This document shows positions 28,248-36,252 of a stretch of 64,000 nucleotides of DNA, in pieces. Source of the stretch: an uncultured Eubacterium sp. (GTDB taxonomy: Bacteria; Bacillota; Clostridia; Lachnospirales; Lachnospiraceae); NCBI GenBank assembly GCA_910578975.1, contig CAJTRZ010000004.1:62001-126000 (forward strand). Reading direction: 5' to 3'. The notes beneath the pieces are model-generated. The model made no database searches, was not told the origin of the DNA, and saw only the letters and a list, made by a program, of their open reading frames with translations. Made by a program: the position numbers and the translations under genes. How positions within the stretch are numbered: position 1 is the first letter of the stretch; every line of letters starts with the position of its first letter.

Positions 28248-28933
28248 AAATTGCGATAGTAGATGATGAACCGAGATGGAGAAGATTAGCGATAGAGGCA
28301 GTAAAAAGTTATGCAGATGCAATAAAAACGTTTGATTCCGGAATTGAATTTTTAAAAGAAAATAGAGAGTATGAAATTGTATTGATGGATATTGAGATGC
28401 CTGGAATGGATGGATTTGATACGATAATAAAATATAAAGAACAATATCCGGAAAGTATTATTATCGTATTAACGACACATTTGGAGTGTGCAAGAAGAGG
28501 CTATCTGGTAAATGCTTTTCGATACGTGGATAAAACAAAGATGAAAGAGGAACTAGAAGAAGCGTTTGAAAAAATCAAAGAATTGAATCGAGAAAATAAT
28601 TATGTGGTAACTGGGAAAGATGGTGATGTTATAAAGAATATTCTGCTGAAGGATATTTTATATATAGAAGCAAAAGGGAGAGGAACAGTTATCAATACAA
28701 AAAATGAATGTTATAAGTGTGATAAAAAAATTTATCAGTTGGAAATGGAGTTAGAAGAATTTGGCTTTTATAAATCTCATAAATCTTTTTTAATTAATCT
28801 AAATATGATGGAGTCTTTAGATAAGGAGTTTGTATATTTCTGTGGGAACAAGAGGGCGTGTGTTAGTGTACGTAGATATGTGGAAACAAAAAAGAAATAT
28901 ATTGCAACAAAGAAAAGGTTTGCTTCAATGTAA
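28244..28933 (+). CDS. LytTR response regulator of system 1
   Basis: A 229-residue regulator: receiver domain with VDDEPRW at the N-terminus and the phospho-Asp in VLMDIEMPGMDG, then a LytTR DNA-binding domain (about 125-225: ILLKDILYIEAKGRG, FYKSHKSFLINLNMM). LytTR proteins bind pairs of direct repeats one face apart on DNA. The gene overlaps the kinase gene and ends at a terminator, after which lies a promoter with two CGTTTRTGT boxes 21 bp apart; that promoter is the best candidate target. Confidence 0.94.
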   Translation: MKIAIVDDEPRWRRLAIEAVKSYADAIKTFDSGIEFLKENREYEIVLMDIEMPGMDGFDTIIKYKEQYPESIIIVLTTHLECARRGYLVNAFRYVDKTKMKEELEEAFEKIKELNRENNYVVTGKDGDVIKNILLKDILYIEAKGRGTVINTKNECYKCDKKIYQLEMELEEFGFYKSHKSFLINLNMMESLDKEFVYFCGNKRACVSVRRYVETKKKYIATKKRFASM

Positions 28934-28960
28934 AAAAAACGACGTTTATGTCGTTTTTTC
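28934..28960 (+). terminator. Terminator after LytTR system 1
   Basis: Stem AAAACGAC/GTCGTTTT with loop GTTTAT and a T-run. It overlaps the first CGTTTATGT box of the next promoter. Confidence 0.8.
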
Positions 28961-29009
28961 TTGCGTTTGTGTAAATGGTATTGACATGTTAATAAGAAAA
29001 AGATATACT
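28943..29009 (+). promoter_or_regulatory. LytTR-type promoter for the 29099 gene
   Basis: Direct repeats CGTTTATGT (28943-28951) and CGTTTGTGT (28964-28972) lie 21 bp apart, then TTGACA (28981-28986), 17 bases and TATACT (29004-29009). The repeats fit the known LytTR consensus closely in sequence and in spacing. The second repeat begins 40 bases before the -10, as in the three modules at 39238, 40021 and 42153. Confidence 0.75.
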
Positions 29010-29098
29010 TCGAACGCTTAAGCAAAACAAAGAAAATAAGAAAGGAAAAGTAATTCAATATTTTTATAAATAATAATTGGATTATATAGAAATACAAT

Positions 29099-29887
29099 AT
29101 GAATATAAAAAAACAACATATAAAGTTATTAACAAATTTTATAATTTTATTTTTACTTGTTGTAACAATGCTTTCACCAACAGAAAAAGTTATGGCAAGT
29201 ATCGAAAAGGAAACAATTATTACAAATTTAAAAAACCCTTCTAATGGAAAGTTATCATTTACATTGACAATTCCAGCGCATACAACAATAACTTATTCAG
29301 TAAAACTAATTCCTAATAACAAAAACGCAGCTATTGATTCATATACCAATACTTTTTCAAACCATTCTAGTAAAGAAATTAAAAAAAATATAACGTTATT
29401 AATAAATTATTACAGTACAAAATATAAGTATAATGTATCGGCACGTTACAACTATAGAAGATGTTCATACATAGATACAGATTATATAGAAAGTAAAATC
29501 CCTGCAAATACATTTGTAACGAAAAAATTTACATGGACAAAAAAGGAGATAAAAAGGTATAAACGTAATAAGCGTTCAGAAATTGTTCTCTTATATTCAG
29601 GAAGTGTTGTTTTAGATATTTTTGTTTCAAAGGGATATTGTACAGCTGCATTAAGTTCGGGATATGGAATAGGGGTGTTAGTTTCTGATCTTGTTAAAAC
29701 TAAGGCAAGTGAAGATATTCGTACAACAGCAATTGAGGGATGGGGGTATAAGATTAAGGCTGTTCCAAATGAAGAGAGAACAGCATATAAAACATATTTA
29801 ATAACATATAATAGTAAAAATAAAAAAGTTGATGAAAAATATTGTGGAAAAGTTTACGCAGCATCTATATTTAGGGTTATAAGATGA
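29099..29887 (+). CDS. Secreted protein of unknown function, likely LytTR target
   Basis: I do not recognise this 262-residue protein. It has a signal peptide (about 1-34, ending near VMASIE), then a Ser/Thr/Asn- and Lys-rich, strand-forming body with several tyrosines, and a hydrophobic glycine-containing patch around GYCTAALSSGYGIGVLV (about 179-195). Only three cysteines are present. It begins at ATG 29099 with no clear ribosome site, unlike almost all its neighbours, so translation may be weak or controlled. It is transcribed from a strong promoter with LytTR-type boxes directly after LytTR system 1. Confidence 0.7.
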   Translation: MNIKKQHIKLLTNFIILFLLVVTMLSPTEKVMASIEKETIITNLKNPSNGKLSFTLTIPAHTTITYSVKLIPNNKNAAIDSYTNTFSNHSSKEIKKNITLLINYYSTKYKYNVSARYNYRRCSYIDTDYIESKIPANTFVTKKFTWTKKEIKRYKRNKRSEIVLLYSGSVVLDIFVSKGYCTAALSSGYGIGVLVSDLVKTKASEDIRTTAIEGWGYKIKAVPNEERTAYKTYLITYNSKNKKVDEKYCGKVYAASIFRVIR

Positions 29888-29984
29888 TGGTATAAAAAAT
29901 AATTGGGTTTAAAATTTGACACTACAATTATGAATTGGTAAGATATTTAAGAAGTAAAAACTTTAATTTTAAAGGAGAAATAAA

Positions 29985-30155
29985 ATGAACAGTACTAAAG
30001 CAAAACTAACTCTATTAATAGGTGCAATTTTATCAGTATTGACAATTATTTTTAAAGAAAATATTGGAAGTGTGGCTTTTTATATTTTGATTGTTTTAGC
30101 CATAATTATGTTAATTGCAACGTGTATAATGGAAAAGGTAAGTGGAGATAAATAG
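29985..30155 (+). CDS. Small two-helix membrane protein
   Basis: A 56-residue protein starting MNSTKAKLTLL with a good ribosome site (AAAGGAG). Two hydrophobic segments (about 7-23 and 29-47) are joined by FKENIG, with a short charged end (MEKVSGDK). No family recognised. It may assist or protect against the product of the preceding secreted-protein gene, but nothing in the sequence proves this. A complex palindrome starts right after the stop codon. Confidence 0.65.
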   Translation: MNSTKAKLTLLIGAILSVLTIIFKENIGSVAFYILIVLAIIMLIATCIMEKVSGDK

Positions 30156-30388
30156 CAAGAGTCCAGCAATGCACAGAAACATTTTCTTTGAAAATGTTTC
30201 TGTCGTGCTAAACGCACTATATAATCAGAAAAAGACAGCCGCGGAATTTCGTAAACGAATTCCGTGGCTGTCTTTTTCTGATTATGCATTGCTTATTAGA
30301 TGTCGAATAAAAGTGTTTTTATATAAAAACAAATTCAAAATTTCAAATTTTTATCAAAATAAAAATACAGAACAAACACATTGATGAA
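30156..30388. repeat. Three-stem nested palindrome and AT-rich spacer
   Basis: An outer AGCAATGCA/TGCATTGCT stem (30165-30173 with 30285-30293) encloses a perfect 13-bp stem (30174-30186 with 30190-30202), a small GTGC/GCAC stem and a 30-bp near-perfect stem (30221-30250 with 30255-30284). Open frames across it are artefacts of the palindrome. The layout matches the element at 6791-6925 although the sequences differ. Confidence 0.75.
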
Positions 30389-30402
30389 TGAAAACGCTTA
30401 CA
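30389..30402 (+). promoter_or_regulatory. cre site (catabolite control) upstream of the GH81 gene
   Basis: TGAAAACGCTTACA matches the CcpA-binding consensus TGWAANCGNTNWCA at every fixed position. It is about 90 bases upstream of the best promoter candidate and 230 bases before the glucanase start, so CcpA-type control of glucan breakdown by preferred sugars is likely. The exact effect depends on the true promoter. Confidence 0.65.
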
Positions 30403-30477
30403 ATATTTGTGAAAAATACCAGTTTTATGCAAAGTGTACAAAATTATTAATAAAACAATTTCAATTTTGTGAGAATG

Positions 30478-30506
30478 TTGCAAAAAACATTTTTATCAAA
30501 TATCCT
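30478..30506 (+). promoter_or_regulatory. Candidate promoter of the glucanase operon
   Basis: TTGCAA at 30478-30483, 17 bases, TATCCT at 30501-30506. A leader of about 120 bases would follow. Other AT-rich -10-like sites exist, so this is only the best match. Confidence 0.4.
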
Positions 30507-30631
30507 AAGAATATGTTTTTTATGCTGGAGAAAAATTTTAGCCGGCAGAGAACGGAAATAGCGCTATAGAGAAACAGAGAAAAATGTGTAGAGGTTTCAG
30601 AACTATTACACACCTTATGGAGGGTAAAGAA

Positions 30632-33600
30632 ATGAGAAAAGGTAATCTATTTACCAGAGCAAAGAAAGCGACAGCAGTAATGCTCGTGGCAGCGATGGTG
30701 CTAGGAACAGCACCAATACAAAACGTAAAGGCAGCAGACAATTCACCTTATGTAATTTCACAAGGGAGAATGGTATATGCAAGTTCATCGGTAGGAAACA
30801 GTGACCCTGCTTATGCAATTGACGGTTCAAAGTCTACCAGATGGGAAAGTGCCTGGAACAATGAGGAAGAGTGGCTTTATGTGGATTTAGGAAAAGTAAC
30901 AAACTTCACAGGAGTAAAACTTTATTGGGAAGGCGCATACGCAAAAGAATATAAGATTCAGACGTCCAATGATGAAGAAAACTGGGATACAGTATACACA
31001 AATAATAATTGTAACGGAGGAAACGAAGAACTTAATATACAAGGAAATGCCAGATATGTAAGAGTATCTATGACAAAGAAGGCAATGCCAGCTTATGGGT
31101 ATTCACTTTATGAATTTGAAGTGTACGGAACAGACGGAGTGACAAAGAGACCTATAGAATATGGAACAAATATTGCAGAGAATAAGAGCGTTCAGGCATC
31201 CTCATTAAGAGATGTATGGTGGATGTATGATGACAATGGAGTAATTAATCAGACATCTGTACTTGCAAAAAATGCAGTAGATGGAAATGATAATACATAT
31301 TGGTGTTCTGGTGAGAGCGACAAGCAGTGGTTTATGGTGGATTTGGGAAGAAACTATGATATCGGCCGTGTAGTTATTGACTGGAATTCCGATGCAGGAA
31401 AAATGTATGACATTCAGGTATCAACGAATGGAAATGACTGGACAACAGTTTACAGACAGTTGAAAGGATATGGATATGAAGTTGCCGATGTACCAATGTT
31501 TGCAACAGCAAGATATGTCAGAATGAATGGATATACAAGAGTTGAAAGTGGTAGCGGATTTAGTATAAAGGAATTTAAGGTATATGAGTACAAAGCAGGA
31601 GATGCAAAACCAACACACAATATACCGAATCTTCCAGAATCATATGTGGCATCAAATGGAAAAGGCTCATACCTGGCAAATTCTATGTACCATGAGAAAA
31701 CAAAACTTCCGGTGTACAAAGATGATTCTATTAAGAGCCCGATAGATAGTAATGACTGGTGGCAGTCTATTTTAATTAATAAGTTTGGCAATACATTGTG
31801 TACAATGCCATTCAAGACAAAATATTCAACAAAAGGACTTGGAATACTGACAGCAACAGAAGGCTGGCTTCCGGATATGGGTGAGACAGATGTAAATGTA
31901 TCAGTAAATACAGAAACAGAAACAGATTTCTATATTCTGCCGGAAAATTTAGATAATGCAAGTGCTTGTGATAAGGTAATGGATTACAGTGATTATTCTG
32001 TAACAGCAGGTTTATATGATGACAGTCATTTGGCAATGAAGAGTACCTTTGTAAAAGGCTCACCATATATCTTTACAGAATATGGAGATACAGAGACAAT
32101 CTACATTTCATCTTCAAGTATTACATCTATCTTTGATGGAAATGGAAATGAAATTTTAACAAACAATCTTGCTACATTAAAGACAGACCATATTGGTCTT
32201 GAGATAACAGATAGTGATAATAAGGCAAAGACAAAGACTTCAAAGAGTTACTATACTCTGTCTGTACCAGAAAATACAACATTTAAAAAAATTGGAAGTT
32301 ACATTAGAGTAACATTCCCAGGTAAGAATGGATATATGTCAATTGGCACAATGCTGAATAAATCACAGATAGAGACATTCTATCGTCATGGATATGCATT
32401 TGTAACAGATACAAATGTAACTTACGATTATAACGATAGTAATGCAAAGATTACATCAAACTACAGTGTAACAACAACAGTAAAAAGAGCTGGATTCTCC
32501 AATCAGACATTCCAGTGCATGTTACCACATCAGTGGAAAAATTCTACGGATGATAATAAAGCTTTTGCAACTTATACATCTGTCAGAGGAGATATGAAAG
32601 CAATTGAAGGAAACTCTTTTAAGACGGTTTCAGAATTTGCAGGACTTCTTCCTACTTTTGCACTTCCAACAAATTCAAACTTTGATGGAGAAGCACTTTT
32701 AGGATATTTGAATCAATTAGAAGATGCTACAAAGAACTTAAACCCTGCAGGAGATGCTTACTGGGAAGGAAAGAATTTACATCCTCTTGGAATGGGAGTC
32801 CTCATGGCAGACCAGATTGGAGAGACAGAATTAAGAGATACTTTTTTAAAGAGAATTAAGAAGATATTAGTGAACTGGTTTACATACGATGGAAAGGATG
32901 ATATCAGTTACTTTATCTATAACCAGAACTGGGGAACATTGTATTATGAGTGGAGTGAGTTTGGAGCAAATGCGGCAATCTGTGACCACCACTTCACATA
33001 TGGATATTTCATGTTTGCAGCGACAGTACTTGCGACATATGATGAAGAGTTTTACAACGATTATAAAGGTATGATTGAGATGATGATTCGTGACTATGCG
33101 AACCCGTCAGACAATGATAGTGAATATTGCAGATTTAGAGCGTATGACCTATATGAAGGACATTCATGGGCAGGTGGATATGCAGATAATGATTCAGGTA
33201 ATAATCAGGAATCAGCCAGTGAGTCTTTATTTAGCTGGGTAAGCATGTATCTCTGGGGGGTACTTACAAACAATGACACATATAGAGATGCAGGTGTGTT
33301 TGGTTTTACAAATGAAATGGAAGCAGTAGAACAGTACTGGTTCGATTATGACAAAGATAACTGGGTTGAAGCATGGCCATATGACGTAGTAGGTCAGGTA
33401 TATGGTGGTATCAACTTCTACGGAACATTCTTCGGAGGACAGCCGTTATATGTATATGGAATCCAGTGGTTACCGATTTCAGAATATTTAACATACTACG
33501 GTATGAATCAGGAAAGATGTGCTGAAATTTACCAGAGTCTTGTAACAGATACAGATGTTGCAATGGATAAGGCAGTGAAAGTTGCAAACAAAGAAGGAAA

Positions 33601-36181
33601 GAGTCAGGAAGAAATTGATAAGATGCTGAGAGAGTATCCGCATCCGGATACAGGCTGGCAGCACATTACATGGCCATTCCTTTCACAGACAAATCCGGAT
33701 CTTGCATTAAACAAATTCTTAGAAAACGATACGAAGGTTCAGAGAACAGATACAGCCAATACTTACTGGTTCATTCATGCAATGAAAGAATTAGGAGTAA
33801 AGACAACAGATATTATTGCTACAGGAGACTGCTCAGCAGCAGTTTACTACAATAAGACAACAAATAAATACACAGCAACTGTTTGGAATCCAACAAATGA
33901 AACAAAAGTAGTAACATTTAACAACAAGTCAGGAAAAATTGGTACAGCAACTATCGGTGCAAAGGCATTAGTAAGTTTTGAAGTATATAAAGACAGAAAC
34001 TTCAATATTGTACAGGCAGAAACACCGGAAATATCCGTACCATCAGGCGAATATGATGATACACAGTATGTAACAATTAAGACAAAAACAGAAGGTGCAA
34101 CAATTCACTATACAGTGGATGGAGCAATGCCTACAAAATCATCACCAGTATATGATGGTACATTTGCAGTATCAAGTACTGCTACAGTAAAAGCAATTGC
34201 AGTAAAAGATGAATGTATTACATCAGCAATGGCAACCAGTACAATTACAGTAAATGGTACACCGGTATCTCTTGATACGAACATCGCTCTTGGCAAGAAT
34301 GTTACAGTATCTTCAGCGGAAAATCCATCAGTTGGTGGAGACAAGATTGTAGACAATGATACGAGTACAAGATGGTCATCAGAGTTTAATGATGATGAAC
34401 ATTGTACAATTGACTTAGGAAGAAATTATACAATTAATAAAGTAACATTTAACTGGGAAGCATCCTATGCAAAAGCATATAAGTTACAGACATCTATGGA
34501 TGGAAATAACTGGAATACAGTATATGAAACTTCAAACTGCAAGGGTGGAAAAGAAGAAATTATATTTGATGCAACAACATGCAGATATGTAAGAATGCAG
34601 GGTGTGAAGAGAGCTTTAACTTATGGATATTCCTTATGGGAAATGGGAGTATATGAAGCAGCTACAGTACAGAACCCACAGTTTAGTCTGGAATCAGGCA
34701 CATATAGTGGAACACAGAATCTGACAATCTCAAGTCCGACAAAGGGTGTAGAAATCAGATATACAACAGATGGTTCCAAACCGAATGAAAATTCAAAACT
34801 TTATGTTCCTACTGTAAAGATTAACAAAGATACAACAATTAAAGCTATCGCATATAGAAAGGGAATGATAACATCTGGTGTATCAACTGCTACATATAAA
34901 ATTAATGGTGGAAGTACAGAAGAGCCGGGAGATGTTGTTACAGGAGAAAACCTTGCAAAGAATAAGAGTGTTACAGCGTCAGGAGAAGAAAATGATGCAA
35001 TGAAAGCATCTAATGCAGTTGATGGTAACAATGGAACACGTTGGTCTTCAGATTATTCTGATGATGCATGGATTCGTGTAAATCTCGGTAAGACATATAA
35101 AGTAGGAAAAGTAGTTCTTAATTGGGAAGGTGCTTATGGTAAAGCCTATAAGATACAGACATCTTTAGATGGAAATAACTGGACAACAGTGAAAAATGTA
35201 ACAGATGGAAATGGTGGTATTGACACAATTACATTTGCAGAAACAGATGCTAAATATGTGAGAATGCAGGGTGTTACAAGAGCATTACCATACGGATATT
35301 CCTTGTGGGAAATGGAAGTATATGGAGCGGGTTCTACAGGAGGAAGTGAAGAGACGGAAATGCCATCAGGAACAAATTTCGCAAAGGGCAAAAAGACTAC
35401 ACAGTCTGGTGCTGAGAGTGAGGCAATGTCTGCTGATAATGCGACAGATGGAAATACAGGTACCCGCTGGTCATCAGATTTCGCAGATGATGCATGGATG
35501 GCAGTAGATTTAGGTAAAACTTACACAGTGAGCAAGGTTGTATTGAACTGGGAAGGTGCTTACGCAAAATCTTATAAAATACAGACATCAACAGATGGTA
35601 AGAATTGGTCAACAGTTAAGAATGTGACGAATGGAAAAGGTGGCATAGAGACAATTACATTTACAGAAACAGATGCCAGATACGTAAAAATGCAGGGTGT
35701 AACAAGAGCACTTCCATATGGATATTCTATTTGGGAGATGGAAGTATACGGAAAAGGTTCTACCGGTGGAAGTGAAGAGCCAGATGCAAGTGGAGTAAAT
35801 GTCGCAAAAGGAGGAACAGCAGATGATTCCGGTTCTGAAGCTGATGGAACAGCTGCAAGATACGCTTTTGATGGAAATAATGGAACTCGCTGGTCATCAA
35901 ACTTTGCAGATGATGCATGGATTAGTGTAGATCTCGGAAAGGCATATACAATTAACAAGGTAGTTCTCAACTGGGAAGGAGCTTATGGCGAAAGTTATAA
36001 GATACAGACATCAACAGATGGGAAGACATGGAAAACAGTTAAGAGCCTTACAGGACAGAATGGTGGTATTGATACTATAACATTTGATGCAGTCAGTGCC
36101 AGATACGTTAAAATGCAGGGTGTAAAGAGAGCGTTGCCATATGGATATTCCTTATGGGAAATGGAAGTTTATACAAAATAA
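30632..36181 (+). CDS. Secreted GH81 endo-beta-1,3-glucanase with six F5/8C domains
   Basis: An 1849-residue exported enzyme that should cut beta-1,3-glucans such as those of fungal walls, callose, laminarin or curdlan. Order: signal peptide (1-35), two F5/8 type C (CBM32-like) domains (about 35-320), GH81 catalytic domain (about 330-1110), chitobiase-C-type domain (about 1133-1205), F5/8C, a second chitobiase-C-type domain, then three more F5/8C to the end. GH81 signatures are DHHFTYGYF and the EGHSWAGG...NQESASE region with the likely catalytic glutamate near 860. The last three F5/8C domains are nearly identical (RWSS, NWEGAYG, ALPYGYS). Start ATG 30632 follows GGAGGG. No sortase or SLH anchor is visible; the GH5 gene follows in the same direction. 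Confidence 0.9.
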   Translation: MRKGNLFTRAKKATAVMLVAAMVLGTAPIQNVKAADNSPYVISQGRMVYASSSVGNSDPAYAIDGSKSTRWESAWNNEEEWLYVDLGKVTNFTGVKLYWEGAYAKEYKIQTSNDEENWDTVYTNNNCNGGNEELNIQGNARYVRVSMTKKAMPAYGYSLYEFEVYGTDGVTKRPIEYGTNIAENKSVQASSLRDVWWMYDDNGVINQTSVLAKNAVDGNDNTYWCSGESDKQWFMVDLGRNYDIGRVVIDWNSDAGKMYDIQVSTNGNDWTTVYRQLKGYGYEVADVPMFATARYVRMNGYTRVESGSGFSIKEFKVYEYKAGDAKPTHNIPNLPESYVASNGKGSYLANSMYHEKTKLPVYKDDSIKSPIDSNDWWQSILINKFGNTLCTMPFKTKYSTKGLGILTATEGWLPDMGETDVNVSVNTETETDFYILPENLDNASACDKVMDYSDYSVTAGLYDDSHLAMKSTFVKGSPYIFTEYGDTETIYISSSSITSIFDGNGNEILTNNLATLKTDHIGLEITDSDNKAKTKTSKSYYTLSVPENTTFKKIGSYIRVTFPGKNGYMSIGTMLNKSQIETFYRHGYAFVTDTNVTYDYNDSNAKITSNYSVTTTVKRAGFSNQTFQCMLPHQWKNSTDDNKAFATYTSVRGDMKAIEGNSFKTVSEFAGLLPTFALPTNSNFDGEALLGYLNQLEDATKNLNPAGDAYWEGKNLHPLGMGVLMADQIGETELRDTFLKRIKKILVNWFTYDGKDDISYFIYNQNWGTLYYEWSEFGANAAICDHHFTYGYFMFAATVLATYDEEFYNDYKGMIEMMIRDYANPSDNDSEYCRFRAYDLYEGHSWAGGYADNDSGNNQESASESLFSWVSMYLWGVLTNNDTYRDAGVFGFTNEMEAVEQYWFDYDKDNWVEAWPYDVVGQVYGGINFYGTFFGGQPLYVYGIQWLPISEYLTYYGMNQERCAEIYQSLVTDTDVAMDKAVKVANKEGKSQEEIDKMLREYPHPDTGWQHITWPFLSQTNPDLALNKFLENDTKVQRTDTANTYWFIHAMKELGVKTTDIIATGDCSAAVYYNKTTNKYTATVWNPTNETKVVTFNNKSGKIGTATIGAKALVSFEVYKDRNFNIVQAETPEISVPSGEYDDTQYVTIKTKTEGATIHYTVDGAMPTKSSPVYDGTFAVSSTATVKAIAVKDECITSAMATSTITVNGTPVSLDTNIALGKNVTVSSAENPSVGGDKIVDNDTSTRWSSEFNDDEHCTIDLGRNYTINKVTFNWEASYAKAYKLQTSMDGNNWNTVYETSNCKGGKEEIIFDATTCRYVRMQGVKRALTYGYSLWEMGVYEAATVQNPQFSLESGTYSGTQNLTISSPTKGVEIRYTTDGSKPNENSKLYVPTVKINKDTTIKAIAYRKGMITSGVSTATYKINGGSTEEPGDVVTGENLAKNKSVTASGEENDAMKASNAVDGNNGTRWSSDYSDDAWIRVNLGKTYKVGKVVLNWEGAYGKAYKIQTSLDGNNWTTVKNVTDGNGGIDTITFAETDAKYVRMQGVTRALPYGYSLWEMEVYGAGSTGGSEETEMPSGTNFAKGKKTTQSGAESEAMSADNATDGNTGTRWSSDFADDAWMAVDLGKTYTVSKVVLNWEGAYAKSYKIQTSTDGKNWSTVKNVTNGKGGIETITFTETDARYVKMQGVTRALPYGYSIWEMEVYGKGSTGGSEEPDASGVNVAKGGTADDSGSEADGTAARYAFDGNNGTRWSSNFADDAWISVDLGKAYTINKVVLNWEGAYGESYKIQTSTDGKTWKTVKSLTGQNGGIDTITFDAVSARYVKMQGVKRALPYGYSLWEMEVYTK

Positions 36182-36201
36182 AATAGAAACATTGAAACAG
36201 G

Positions 36202-36228
36202 TCAGGCTGCGTAGTAAACGCAGCCTGA
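36202..36228. repeat. Hairpin between the two glucanase genes
   Basis: Perfect 11-bp stem TCAGGCTGCGT/ACGCAGCCTGA with loop AGTAA. There is no T-run, so it more likely protects the mRNA 3' end or separates expression of the two genes than terminates fully. Confidence 0.6.
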
Positions 36229-36252
36229 TTTATGAAAGGGGTTAAGATAATT

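Noticed and set aside
30142..30384. Open frames of about 70-80 codons across 30080-30384 on both strands
   Set aside because: They run through the arms of a palindrome, lack ribosome sites and mirror each other on the two strands.
30381..30569. Frame of 62 codons upstream of the GH81 gene
   Set aside because: It covers the cre site and the promoter candidate, has no ribosome site, and its composition looks non-coding.
33670..33855. Frames inside the GH81 and GH5 genes on either strand
   Set aside because: They are shadows of the large repeat-rich coding regions; several arise from the same F5/8C repeat.
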